A DNA stretch of 64,000 nt from JABSQH01 sp039177505 (GCA_039177505.1 JBCDFR010000016.1:1-64000); one strand, 5' to 3'; positions 26,350-35,069 are shown, numbered from the stretch's first letter. The notes: generated by a model from the sequence alone, not told the origin. Translations and numbers: made by a program.

Positions 26350-26508
26350 TCATCCGTCGTCGTGTGACCAGCGCACTGTTCCTCCCGGCTGCAACTCGAT
26401 CGTTGCGTCGACGGCGTGCCATTGCATCAGCCCGTGCGGCGCGGAGATCAGCGACCGTGCGGCCGCTACACCGATGGGCAGTTCGTGTTCACGGCTGGCC
26501 AGCTTCAC
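26350..26508 (-). pseudogene. Truncated SRPBCC/AHSA1-like protein remnant
   Basis: Fifty-two codons from GTG 26508 to TGA 26350. The sequence KLASREHELPIGVAAARSLI, then GLMQWH and IELQPGGTVRW, resembles the first third of AHSA1/SRPBCC ligand-binding proteins (family length about 140), which commonly follow ArsR genes. A stop after WSHDDG removes the rest, and no continuation is found in other frames. Its GTG overlaps the stop of the ArsR remnant, the original coupled arrangement. Confidence 0.55.
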
Positions 26509-26746
26509 GATGCACGCTCCACGGGCGCGGTTGCAGGTTCGTCCATCTGCTCGGCCGCGCCGACGAGGCGGTCGAGCGCACCGTCCCAGAATCGATTGAG
26601 CTCCGAACGCAGCTCGCTGAGTGTCGAGAGTTGGCGGCGTAGCGGCGATGTCGGCCATCGACCTCGACCGTCACCAACCCGGCGCGCCGGAGTGTCGCGA
26701 GGTGTTGGCTCGTGGCCGGCTGGGTGGCGTCGATCTCCGCAGCCAA
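26505..26746 (-). pseudogene. ArsR-family regulator remnant (5'-truncated and frameshifted)
   Basis: The recognition part of an ArsR winged helix is clear: VSELAAEIDATQPATSQHL, then LRRAGLVTVEVDGRHRRY. At about 26640 the frame breaks; the expected continuation TLSELRSELNRFWDGALDRL to VERAS* is found in another frame, ending at 26505. The N-terminal helices are missing because the reading frame is closed by a stop within the end of the GH65 gene and only a TTG at 26746 can start it. It reads as a decaying regulator, unless the shift is a sequencing error. Confidence 0.6.
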
Positions 26747-26768
26747 CTCGCTAACGGCGCGTGACCGA

Positions 26769-29051
26769 TCAGCTGATCGCGCGCGGATGTCCGTCGACGA
26801 CGATCGTCAGGGGCGATCCCGATCGCAACGTGACGTCGACACCGTCGGGTCGTGCGTCGACGCGCAGGCGACGTCCGCGAAAGCGAATCGAGAAGGCCAG
26901 TCGGTCCCACCCGGGAGCGAGCTGTGGTCGCAGATGCAGGGAGTCGTCGATCACCCGCATGCCGCCGAACCCCTGCACCGCAGCGAGCCAAGTCCCCGCC
27001 ATCGATGTGGTGTGGCAACCATCGGCGGTGTCGTGGTTGATGTCGTCGAGATCGAGGCGGGCCGATCGTTGCAACATCTCGTGGGCTTTGTCGACGCGTG
27101 CGAGTCGCGCGGCCAGCACGCCATGGATCGCCGGCGAGAGCGATGACTCGTGCACCGTGCGCGGCTCGTAGAAGTCGAAGTTGCGAGCGACGGTGTCGTC
27201 GTCGAAGCGCTCGCCGAGCACCCACAGACCCTGCAACACGTCGGCTTGCTTGATGAAGCACGAGCGCAGGATGCGGTCCCACGACCAGTGGTGGTTCAGT
27301 GGCCGCTCGGCGGGCTCGAGGTCGTCGACGGTCAGCAACTCTTTGTCGAGGTAGTTCGTGTGCTGCAAGAACACACCGTGATCGTCGGCAGTCGGCAAGT
27401 ACTGCTGCTCGGCGATCTCACGCCAGGTCGTCGGTTCTGAGTCAGCGACGGTCCATGTACGGACGACTGCCCGTGCACGGTTGGCGTCGATCTCGGCCGC
27501 GCGCTCGACGGCGTCGGCCGCGTATCGCAGCGTCCATTGGGCCATCAGCGCCGTGTACCAGTTGTTGTCGACGTTGTTCTCGTACTCGTTGGGGCCGGTC
27601 ACCCCGAGCAGAACGTAAGCGCTCCGTTGGGTCGACCACGTCAGGCGCTGCGCCCAGAATCTGGCGATCCCGACGAGTACCTCCAGTCCGCCCTCCACGA
27701 GGTAGCGCTCGTCGCCGGTGGCGCGGATGTAGTCGAAGATGGCGAACGCGATCGCTCCGTTGCGGTGGATCTCCTCGAAGGTGATCTCCCACTCGTTGTG
27801 ACATTCCTCTCCATTGATCGTCACCATCGGATACAACGCCGCGCCGTCGGTGAACCCGAGCTTCTCGGCGTTGGCGATCGCTGCGTCGAGGTGCCGTCGG
27901 CGGTACACCAACAGATTGCGACTCACCTCGGGTTCCGCCGTGGCCAGATAGAAGGGCAGACAGAACGCTTCGGTGTCCCAATAGGTGACCCCGCCGTATT
28001 TCTCTCCCGTGAAACCCTTGGGACCGATGTTCAACTCGGGGTCGTCGCCGGTGAACGTCGAGTTCAGTTGAAAAACGGCGAACCGCACGCCCTCCTGCAC
28101 CGCTGGATCACCGTCGATCACGACATCGGCGTCGTCCCAGATTCGCTCCCACCTGGCTTCGTGTTCGGCGCGCAACTCGCCGGGGCCGATGTCGTGCGCG
28201 ATATCGAGTTCGCTGTGTGCCGCGGCGATCAGAGCCGTCGCGTCGTGCGGTGTTGCCGGCACGTCGCGCGACGTCACGTTGGCCACCACCTTGGTCACCG
28301 AAATGCGGCTCCCGGACGCAGCGCGGATCTCGTCGCGACACGACGCCCACGCCGAACGATGTGTGGTCGACGTCGGCGCAGCGATCCGCTCGTCGTCGCA
28401 GCGCACCTCGACGTCCATCGCTGTCGCGGCGACGAAGTGTGTCTGCTTCGTCGCCGACGTCACGACACCACGCCGACCCTCGATCGTCGACGCGACCGGC
28501 TCCCAGAATCCTTCGTCGTAGTTCGAGTCCTCGTTGGCGACGTCACCGTCGATGGCGGACTCCACGGAGAGGGTTCCGCTCGCAGGAGCGTCGATCACGT
28601 CGAGGTCGAAGGTCAACACCGCGAGGTGGCGGCGCACGATCGACACGAATCGTCGTGCGGTGACCTCGACGGTCCACGCTCCGAGGCGGGCGCGGAAGGT
28701 GCGTTCGAGCACTCCACGACGCATGTCGAGCCGACGGTGGAAGTTGTCGAGAGTGGCCGTTGCCAGATCGAGCTGTTGGCCGTCGAACTTGACGCGGATC
28801 GGTGTCCAGTCGGCGGCGTTGGGCACTTTGGCGAAGTAGTCGGGGTAGCCGTTCTTCCACCAGCCGACCCGCGTCGGGTCGGGGTAGTACACACCTGCGA
28901 GGTAGTTGCCCAGCAGCGAGTCGCCCGAGTACGACTCCTCGTGTGTGCCGCGTCCACCGAAGTGACCGTTCCCGAGGCTGAACAGGCTCTCCCACACCCG
29001 TTGTCGTGCAGGGTCGAAGCCGTGTTGATCGATGCTCCATCCGCTGGTCAT
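26769..29051 (-). CDS. Glycoside hydrolase family 65 phosphorylase
   Basis: A 760-residue GH65 enzyme of the maltose/trehalose/kojibiose phosphorylase type, which splits an alpha-glucoside with phosphate to give beta-glucose-1-phosphate. The N-terminal beta-sandwich (to about 270) is followed by the (alpha/alpha)6 barrel with GGVTYWDTEAFCLPF, the catalytic acid in TGPNEYENNVDNNWY (Glu near residue 487) and the phosphate-site KQADVLQG motif. A C-terminal jelly-roll ends the protein. Its substrate cannot be fixed; hydrolase members also exist. It has no signal peptide, so it acts on an imported disaccharide. Confidence 0.9.
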   Translation of the reverse strand: MTSGWSIDQHGFDPARQRVWESLFSLGNGHFGGRGTHEESYSGDSLLGNYLAGVYYPDPTRVGWWKNGYPDYFAKVPNAADWTPIRVKFDGQQLDLATATLDNFHRRLDMRRGVLERTFRARLGAWTVEVTARRFVSIVRRHLAVLTFDLDVIDAPASGTLSVESAIDGDVANEDSNYDEGFWEPVASTIEGRRGVVTSATKQTHFVAATAMDVEVRCDDERIAAPTSTTHRSAWASCRDEIRAASGSRISVTKVVANVTSRDVPATPHDATALIAAAHSELDIAHDIGPGELRAEHEARWERIWDDADVVIDGDPAVQEGVRFAVFQLNSTFTGDDPELNIGPKGFTGEKYGGVTYWDTEAFCLPFYLATAEPEVSRNLLVYRRRHLDAAIANAEKLGFTDGAALYPMVTINGEECHNEWEITFEEIHRNGAIAFAIFDYIRATGDERYLVEGGLEVLVGIARFWAQRLTWSTQRSAYVLLGVTGPNEYENNVDNNWYTALMAQWTLRYAADAVERAAEIDANRARAVVRTWTVADSEPTTWREIAEQQYLPTADDHGVFLQHTNYLDKELLTVDDLEPAERPLNHHWSWDRILRSCFIKQADVLQGLWVLGERFDDDTVARNFDFYEPRTVHESSLSPAIHGVLAARLARVDKAHEMLQRSARLDLDDINHDTADGCHTTSMAGTWLAAVQGFGGMRVIDDSLHLRPQLAPGWDRLAFSIRFRGRRLRVDARPDGVDVTLRSGSPLTIVVDGHPRAIS

Positions 29052-29090
29052 CGCGCCAACCTATGAGCTGTCTCGCGCTGATGTGGGGCC

Positions 29091-30782
29091 TCAGCCCGAG
29101 CGCAGGATGCGGCCAGGGCGGGTCCCCGTCCACTCACCGTTCTCGAAGGTGACCTGGCCGGACTTGACCGTGGCGCGGTAGCCGTCGACGTCCTGCAAGA
29201 GGCGGCGGCCGCCGGCGGGCAGGTCGTGGACCATGCGAGGGGGATGTAGTTGCAGCCGATCGTGGTCGATCACGTTCACGTCGGCGAGCAGGCCTGGTGC
29301 GAGGCGGCCGCGATCGTCGAGCCCATAGGTCGCGGCGGTTGCGGAGGTCTGCAGCGCGACGGCGCGTTCGATGGGGATGCGAGGACCACGCTGGCGATCG
29401 CGCGCCCAGTGGGTGAGCAAGTAGGTGGGGAACGAGGCGTCGCAGATCAATCCGCAATGGGCGCCGCCGTCGCTGGCGCCGGGCACGGTGGCGGGGTGCT
29501 CGAGCATCTCCCGCAGTGCTTCGTGGTCACCATCGACGTAGTTGCCGAGCGGAGCGAAGATGAAGCTCCGACCGTCGTCGCGCAACAACCAGTCGAGCAC
29601 GATGTCGCCAGCCGATCGTTCGTCGCACTGGGCGATCGCGGCCGCGCTGCGTTCCGGTGGTGGCTCGTAGTCCGGCGGGTCGCCGAGCAGGTACATCTGG
29701 CCGAAGTTGGTCGACATGTACGCGACGAACGGGTTCTTGCTGTCGGCCACCTCGTCGAGCAATTGGGTGCGCAGCTCCGGGGTGTGCAGCGCGACTACGC
29801 GCTCGGCCAACGGGCGGTCGGCGATGGAGCGGTAACTCGGATGAGCGATGAATGGGTGGAACGAGCTCTGCAATCCGAACAGCATCCCGGTGGGGCGGAC
29901 CGGTACCTGGGGCACGAGCGGCGCGCCGATCGCCGTGGTTGCTGCCGCATCGTCGAGGGCTCGCCGATATGCCGCAGGGTCGGCGGGGGTCTGCGCCAAG
30001 GTGTACGTCGTTGGGCACCCCATTGCCTTCAGCGCATCGAGCCACTCCTCATCGCCGCCGGTGCCGAGATCGTCCGACACGTACTGGAAGCGTGCGTGCC
30101 CGGAGTCGCGTACCGCTTCGGCGATGGCGATGACCTCGTCGGGCGCCGAGCTGGTGCCGGGTACGAGTCCATGCTTCGAGCGATGCAGGAATGTGCGCGA
30201 GGTGGAGAAGCCGAACGCCCCGGCGGCCAATGCGTCGCGGGTGATCTCGACCATCTGTGCGATCTCGTCAGGCGTGACGTCGTCCTCGTGCGCGCGGTCG
30301 CCGAGGACATAGGCGCGCACGGCGGCGTGGGGCAGTTGTCCGCCGAGGTCGATCGACCGCGGCGTCTCGTCGAGCGCATCTAGGTACTCACCGAAACTCT
30401 CCCACCGCCAGTCGATGCCCTCGTGCAGCGCCGTGCCAGGGATGTCCTCGACCCCTTCCATCAGCTCGATCAAGAACCCCTCGTCGCCGCCGCGAACCGG
30501 TGCGAAACCGACGCCGCAGTTTCCCATGATCGCGGTGGTGACACCGTGGTGACTCGACGGTGCCAGCTCCGGGTCCCAGCTCACCTGGCCGTCGTAATGG
30601 GTGTGGATGTCGACCCAACCGGGGGCGACGACGAGGCCGTCGGCGTCGATCGTGCGGCGGCCGGCGCTGTCCACGCGTCCGACAGCGGTGATCCGGTCGC
30701 CGTCGACCGCAACGTCGGCGGAGCGTGATGCGGCTCCGGTGCCGTCGACGACGGTGCCACCACGAATGACCAGGTCATGCAT
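29091..30782 (-). CDS. N-acyl-D-amino-acid deacylase family amidohydrolase (second copy)
   Basis: A 563-residue amidohydrolase related to the one at 6902-8566. The small beta domain LVIRGGTVVDGTG precedes DIHTHYDGQVSWDP (metal histidines), then GNCGVGFAPV and a distal GASDGGAHCGLICD with the Asp/His typical of the family. The C-terminal GRLAPGLLADVNVIDHD strand closes the beta domain. The frame continues to 31373, but ATG 30782 gives the family start and clears the divergent gene. It ends 39 bp upstream of the GH65 gene on the same strand. Confidence 0.85.
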   Translation of the reverse strand: MHDLVIRGGTVVDGTGAASRSADVAVDGDRITAVGRVDSAGRRTIDADGLVVAPGWVDIHTHYDGQVSWDPELAPSSHHGVTTAIMGNCGVGFAPVRGGDEGFLIELMEGVEDIPGTALHEGIDWRWESFGEYLDALDETPRSIDLGGQLPHAAVRAYVLGDRAHEDDVTPDEIAQMVEITRDALAAGAFGFSTSRTFLHRSKHGLVPGTSSAPDEVIAIAEAVRDSGHARFQYVSDDLGTGGDEEWLDALKAMGCPTTYTLAQTPADPAAYRRALDDAAATTAIGAPLVPQVPVRPTGMLFGLQSSFHPFIAHPSYRSIADRPLAERVVALHTPELRTQLLDEVADSKNPFVAYMSTNFGQMYLLGDPPDYEPPPERSAAAIAQCDERSAGDIVLDWLLRDDGRSFIFAPLGNYVDGDHEALREMLEHPATVPGASDGGAHCGLICDASFPTYLLTHWARDRQRGPRIPIERAVALQTSATAATYGLDDRGRLAPGLLADVNVIDHDRLQLHPPRMVHDLPAGGRRLLQDVDGYRATVKSGQVTFENGEWTGTRPGRILRSG

Positions 30783-30820
30783 GGCCCCAGTGTCGCCGGC
30801 AGCCCGCCTGAAATTCGTGT

Positions 30821-30844
30821 TGTAATGATGTAAGAATGCAATAG
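30821..30844 (+). promoter_or_regulatory. Three tandem octamers, probable operator of the following gene
   Basis: TGTAATGA, TGTAAGAA and TGCAATAG are consecutive 8-bp units with consensus TG(T/C)AA. They form an AT-rich island in GC-rich DNA and stop 1 bp before the GTG start of the RHH-like gene. Ribbon-helix-helix repressors typically bind such short tandem repeats. TGCAAT at 30837-30842 could also be the -10 of a leaderless transcript. Confidence 0.5.
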
Positions 30845-30845
30845 A

Positions 30846-31385
30846 GTGATGAGCATGAGCGCAACCTCGACCAGCATGTCCTCGGCGATCACGGCCTGGT
30901 TCGCCGGCCGGCTTCCCGACGAGTGGACCGCCGCAGGATCGCCGCGCATCACCGTCGACCGCGAGGAGATCGTGGTGGTGCTCACGCTCCCGCTCCCGGA
31001 GCTCGCCGACGACGCGTCGGATGTCGACCGGGCTGAAGCCGTAGATGGCCGCGTCGGTGGGTTCCGCGAAGACACCCGTGACCGGCGGATGGCGGTGGCC
31101 CGTGAGGCCGAGCACCGCTTCGAACGCAAGGTGGCGTGGGGTGTGGCGGTCGGTGACGGTCCAGCGCACATGTTCACCCAGCTCGCCGCGCCGGCGATGA
31201 CCCGGCTGCGCCAACCGGAGCGGATGGTCCTCGACACGCTGGTCGCCGCCAACGTCGCCCGCTCTCGCGCAGACGCACTGGCGTGGTGCGTTCGCCTGGT
31301 CGGCCAGAACGTCGACGAGTGGCTCAGTGAGCTGCGCACCGCCATGGAGGAAGTCGATCGCCTCCGCGAACAAGGCCCCAGCTGA
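30846..31385 (+). CDS. Conserved actinobacterial protein with ribbon-helix-helix-like C-terminus
   Basis: A 179-residue protein of unassigned function. The N-terminal half (WFAGRLPDEW, then PRITVDREEIVVVLTLPLPE) is a small alpha/beta unit known to me only from uncharacterised actinobacterial proteins. The C-terminal half MTRLRQPERMVLDTLVAANV then RSRADALAWCVRLVG fits the ribbon-helix-helix pattern of a strand, helix, an SRxxA turn and a second helix, so DNA binding is likely. It starts at GTG 30846 or ATG 30849, directly after three octamer repeats. It is divergent from the amidohydrolase gene. Confidence 0.6.
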   Translation: MMSMSATSTSMSSAITAWFAGRLPDEWTAAGSPRITVDREEIVVVLTLPLPELADDASDVDRAEAVDGRVGGFREDTRDRRMAVAREAEHRFERKVAWGVAVGDGPAHMFTQLAAPAMTRLRQPERMVLDTLVAANVARSRADALAWCVRLVGQNVDEWLSELRTAMEEVDRLREQGPS

Positions 31386-31397
31386 CTGGCACCTCCA

Positions 31398-31501
31398 CCG
31401 GTGAGCGAAGCGGCCCTCTGTGGGCTCGTTCCCTCACCGGGAGGCGATGACGTCTGGTTGCGGTGAGCGAAACGGCCGACAGGGGGCCGCCTGGCTCACC
31501 G
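31398..31501. terminator. Two tandem stem-loops between convergent genes
   Basis: Stem 1 pairs CCGGTGAG (31398-31405) with CTCACCGG (31433-31440). Stem 2 pairs CGGTGAGC (31461-31468) with GCTCACCG (31494-31501). Both share GGTGAGCGAA-G/A-CGGCC, so they are copies of one sequence. They lie between the RHH-like gene (+) and the acyl-CoA dehydrogenase gene (-) and can end both. Confidence 0.55.
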
Positions 31502-31514
31502 GTGGGGATTCGGG

Positions 31515-32729
31515 TCAGTCGGTCTGGGTGCCGACCTTGAGCTCACGAAAGGGGACGCCGCGGTCGACGGAGATGTCGCGTGGCAGGCCGAGCACGCGGT
31601 CGCCGATGATGTTGCGTTGGATCTCGTCGGTGCCACCGGCGATGCCGGACTGGAAGCTGTTGAGCACGATTCGCTGCCGGTCGCCGCCGCTGGCGTCGTC
31701 TTGGTCCCAGGCCACCGAGCCGGGGCCCGCGATCTCGAGGGCGATCTCGCGCACGCGCCAGGCGATCACCGAGCCGTACAACTTGCCGAGTGATCCGCCC
31801 GGGCCGGGCGTCTTGCCCGCCTTCAGCTCGTCGCGGGTCTTCATCGCCACGAGCGACTTGGTGGTCTCCATCGAGTAGATCTCCATCAACTGGTCGCGTA
31901 CCACCGGGTCGTCGATCTTGCCGGTCTCCTTGGCGGCCTTGAGGAGCATTTTGTACTGCGGTTGGTTGATCTTGCCTGCCCCAGCGCCGCCGATCGCGAC
32001 CCGCTCGTACATGAGCATGGCGGTGGCCAGCTTCCAGCCCGAGTTCAGCTCGCCGACGAGCCAGTCCCTGGGGATCCGTACGTCGGAGAAGAACACTTCG
32101 TTGAAATGGCTGCCGCCGTCGATCTGGTGGATCGGCCGAATCTCCACACCGGGGGCGCGCATGTCGATGATGAACATGGAGATACCCGCGTGCTTGACCT
32201 GCTCGGGATCGGTGCGGGCGACCACGAGGCCGTAGTCGGACTTGTGCGCCAGGGTGGTCCACACCTTCTGCCCGTTGATTACCCACTCGTCACCGTCGAG
32301 GTCGGCCTTGGTCTGCAGGCTGGCTACGTCGGAGCCGGCGCCTGGCTCGGAGAACATCTGACACCACAACGTCTTGCCCGAGATCATGTCGGCCATGAAC
32401 CGGTCTTTTTGTTCGCTGGTGCCGTACTCATTGAGCATCGGCAAGCACATGCCGTGGCTGATGATGAACTCGGCGTCGACCATCGGGTAGTTGCCCTTGA
32501 CCTCGCGCCAGATCTTTTCGTGGGCGAGCGTCAACCCACCGCCGCCGTACTCCTCGGAGTACGGCACTCCGGCCAGACCGGCACCGGCAGCGGCGGCGAG
32601 GAACGCCTTCTGGTCCTCGAAGCTCGGGGCACTCCGTGGTGCGTGCGTCTCCATGAACTCGACGCATCGCTGACGAAACGCTGCGGCGTCGTCTGGTGCG
32701 AGTTCGGTGGGGGCGGCAGTGTCGGTCAT
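31515..32729 (-). CDS. Acyl-CoA dehydrogenase
   Basis: A 404-residue flavoprotein that introduces the alpha-beta double bond of acyl-CoA during beta-oxidation. The N-terminal helical part contains GVPYSEEYGGGGLT, the central strand region MFSEPGAGSDVASLQT and WVINGQKVWTT, and the C-terminal end GIAGGTDEIQRNIIGDRVLGLP, all standard. Its start at 32729 (MTDTAAPTEL) excludes an upstream extension that would overlap the divergent MarR gene. It lies opposite a MarR-thiolase pair, and the three probably form one fatty-acid regulon. Confidence 0.9.
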   Translation of the reverse strand: MTDTAAPTELAPDDAAAFRQRCVEFMETHAPRSAPSFEDQKAFLAAAAGAGLAGVPYSEEYGGGGLTLAHEKIWREVKGNYPMVDAEFIISHGMCLPMLNEYGTSEQKDRFMADMISGKTLWCQMFSEPGAGSDVASLQTKADLDGDEWVINGQKVWTTLAHKSDYGLVVARTDPEQVKHAGISMFIIDMRAPGVEIRPIHQIDGGSHFNEVFFSDVRIPRDWLVGELNSGWKLATAMLMYERVAIGGAGAGKINQPQYKMLLKAAKETGKIDDPVVRDQLMEIYSMETTKSLVAMKTRDELKAGKTPGPGGSLGKLYGSVIAWRVREIALEIAGPGSVAWDQDDASGGDRQRIVLNSFQSGIAGGTDEIQRNIIGDRVLGLPRDISVDRGVPFRELKVGTQTD

Positions 32730-32835
32730 CGAGACGCTCCTTGGTGCGGTCGGCGCAGTGAGTGCTGCTCTAGGTGTAGCAGCGGGTGGTTCGGTGGATG
32801 GAGTCGCGCGGCTGTCGCAGACTCCGGATGTTGCA

Positions 32836-32859
32836 ATACTGTATGGCGTCGTACAGTAT
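32836..32859. promoter_or_regulatory. Inverted repeat, probable MarR operator
   Basis: ATACTGTA and TACAGTAT are a perfect inverted repeat with an 8-bp centre, 43 bp before the MarR start and 107 bp from the acyl-CoA dehydrogenase start. TTGCAA just upstream (32831-32836) could be a -35 box and CAGTAT in the right arm a -10. One dimer could control both directions. Confidence 0.6.
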
Positions 32860-32901
32860 GTGTCCACACGAACATCGTCCTCGACACGATCAACGTCTCC
32901 A

Positions 32902-33411
32902 ATGACCCAGCACCTGACCACGCACGAACTCGACTCTCCCCCGTGGTTGCGGGTCGAGACGACCTTGATGGCCACGGCGCGCATGGTTCGCCAGGCCTTC
33001 GATTGCCGGCTCGCCGCACTGGATCTCAACCTCACCCAAGCGAGCCTGATCGCGTATGTCGCCGAGTTCGGCGCGACGAGCCAGACGCGCCTCGCCGACC
33101 ACCTCAGCATCGGTCGGGCCGCGATCGGCGCCGTCATCGATCAGCTGCAACGCCGAGGGTTCGTCGAGCGCACTCCCGACCCGAACGACCGGCGCGTGTG
33201 GCGCGTCGATGTCACCGACAACGGTCGCTCCCTCGCTGCCGACATCGCGGAAGTCGATGAGGTGCTGCGCGCCGAGCTGCGTTACGGCATCGGCCGGGAA
33301 GAACGCCAGGCGTTGGCCTGGGTGATGACCCGGCTGCAGAACAACGTCGATGCGGCCATCGACCGCACGACTCACCACTCGACTACTTCTCCGACCCCCG
33401 ACAATTCATGA
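32902..33411 (+). CDS. MarR-family transcriptional regulator
   Basis: A 169-residue MarR regulator. The winged helix is at about residues 55-115 (TSQTRLADHLSIGRAAIGAV, then LQRRGFVERTPDPNDRR with the wing). It is divergent from an acyl-CoA dehydrogenase, 13 bp upstream of a thiolase, and preceded by a palindromic operator, so it probably regulates fatty-acid degradation. The effector may be an acyl-CoA or aromatic acid. ATG 32902 gives the family N-terminus. Confidence 0.85.
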   Translation: MTQHLTTHELDSPPWLRVETTLMATARMVRQAFDCRLAALDLNLTQASLIAYVAEFGATSQTRLADHLSIGRAAIGAVIDQLQRRGFVERTPDPNDRRVWRVDVTDNGRSLAADIAEVDEVLRAELRYGIGREERQALAWVMTRLQNNVDAAIDRTTHHSTTSPTPDNS

Positions 33412-33424
33412 AACGGAGCACACC

Positions 33425-34591
33425 ATGACCGAAGCCGTGATCATCGACGCCGTGCGCACGCCCGGCGGCAAGCGCAACGGACAGCTCAAGGATTGGCACC
33501 CCGCCGCCCTCGCCGCCCACGTGTTGAAGGCTCTCGAAGAGCGCAACGATCTCGACCCCGCCGCCGTCGACGACGTCATCATGGGCTGCGTCATGCAGGT
33601 CGGCGAGCAGTCGCTGAACATCGGCCGCAACGCCGTGCTCGCCGCAGGCTGGCCAGAAGAGGTGCCCTCGACCACCGTCGACCGGCAGTGCGGTTCGAGT
33701 CAGCAGTCGATGCACTTCGCCGCGCAGGGCGTGATCGCCGGTGCCTACGATGTTGTTGTCGCGGCTGGTGTCGAAGTGATGACCCGCACGCCGATGGGCG
33801 CGTCGATCGTGAAGGGCATGGGCTTCCCGTTCCCCGAGGAGCAGCAGGACCGCTACGCCGAGACCGGTTTGCCCCCGCAGGGCATCGGTGCGGACATGAT
33901 CGCCGTCGAGTACGGCCTCTCGCGTGAGGATCTCGACGAGTTCGGCGCGCAGAGTCAGCAGCGCGCCGCAGTCGCACGCGACGAAGGTCGCTTCGAGAAC
34001 GAGATCGTCCCGGTCGAAGTCGAGGTCGATGGCGACACGCTGGTGGTGACCAAGGACGAGGGCATCCGCGACGGCACGACCACCGAGAGCCTGAGCAATC
34101 TGAAGCCCGCGTTCAAAGAGGACGGCCTGATCACCGCCGGTAACTCGTCGCAGATCTCCGACGGCGCCTCCGCCGTGCTGATCATGAGCGCCGAAAAGGC
34201 CGACGAGCTCGGCATGAAGCCGCGCGCCAAGTTCCACTCGTTCGCCCTCGCCGGAACCGATCCCGTGACGATGCTCAAGGGCCCGATCCCTGCGACCAAG
34301 AAGATCCTCGAGAAGACCGGACTGTCGATCGACGACATCGATGTGTTCGAGATCAATGAGGCCTTCGCGTCGGTCGTATTGGCGTGGCAGCAGGAAACCG
34401 GCGCCGACATGGAAAAGGTCAACGTCAACGGCGGCGCGATCGCGCTCGGACACCCGCTCGGTGCGTCGGGCACGAAGCTGATGTCGACACTGCTCAACGA
34501 GCTCGAGCGCACCGGCGGCCGATACGGCATGCAGGTGATGTGCGAAGGCGGCGGCATGGCCAACGCCACGATCATCGAACGCCTCGACTGA
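33425..34591 (+). CDS. Acetyl-CoA acyltransferase (thiolase)
   Basis: A 388-residue degradative or biosynthetic thiolase, which joins or splits acyl-CoA and acetyl-CoA. Catalytic Cys is in DRQCGSSQQS near residue 89, the histidine in EINEAFASV is replaced as usual for this subgroup by the ENEAF element, and the C-terminal GGAIALGHPLGASG and CEGGGMANA motifs hold the second histidine and cysteine. The ribosome site GGAG precedes ATG 33425. It follows the MarR gene by 13 bp and completes a beta-oxidation set with the dehydrogenase. Confidence 0.9.
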   Translation: MTEAVIIDAVRTPGGKRNGQLKDWHPAALAAHVLKALEERNDLDPAAVDDVIMGCVMQVGEQSLNIGRNAVLAAGWPEEVPSTTVDRQCGSSQQSMHFAAQGVIAGAYDVVVAAGVEVMTRTPMGASIVKGMGFPFPEEQQDRYAETGLPPQGIGADMIAVEYGLSREDLDEFGAQSQQRAAVARDEGRFENEIVPVEVEVDGDTLVVTKDEGIRDGTTTESLSNLKPAFKEDGLITAGNSSQISDGASAVLIMSAEKADELGMKPRAKFHSFALAGTDPVTMLKGPIPATKKILEKTGLSIDDIDVFEINEAFASVVLAWQQETGADMEKVNVNGGAIALGHPLGASGTKLMSTLLNELERTGGRYGMQVMCEGGGMANATIIERLD

Positions 34592-34727
34592 TTCCGCACC
34601 ACCGATCCGGCTCCCAGCGATCCGGCTCACCGAGTTCGTCGGCCCGTGCAGGGTCGATACCCAACCACTCGTTCGCCGTCGCCCCCGCGGTGGCGACGGC
34701 GGCGGGGTTGGGCGGGACACTTGACCG

Positions 34728-35025
34728 GTGACGGCGCTGATCGCGGAGCGATACGGTCGGATTCGTGGGGGTCGAGTGGGACTGAACGGAATACCGGAGT
34801 CGCCTTGGCGGTGCGGCGAGGTGCAACAACGCGGCGACGACTATGTCGGCCAGACGGTGAACATCGCGTCGCGGGTCACGGATCTGGCAACACCCGGCAA
34901 GCTGCTCGTGTCCGAGCCGGTGCATGGACTCGGCGACGGCGCACTCTCGTGATGTGGGGCCGATGCGTGGACGCGGGGTCGTGTCGCCGATCTGGTTGTA
35001 TCGCCTGATCGACAACTCGATCTAG
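34728..35025 (+). pseudogene. Class III adenylate/guanylate cyclase remnant
   Basis: A frame from 34728 encodes GEVQQRGDDYVGQTVNIASR, then VTDLATPGKLLVSEPV, which is the C-terminal half of a class III nucleotide cyclase domain. An upstream piece (RVGLNGIPE) is fused with a small deletion where the GE loop should be. The C-terminal segment VVSPIWLYRLIDNSI, ending at TAG 35023-35025, is in a different frame. The catalytic first half is absent. The gap 34592-34727 holds no other gene I can support. Confidence 0.55.
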
Positions 35026-35069
35026 CCACCCACCTCACCCGGTTCGAGATGGCGAACCACTTCGGCCCG

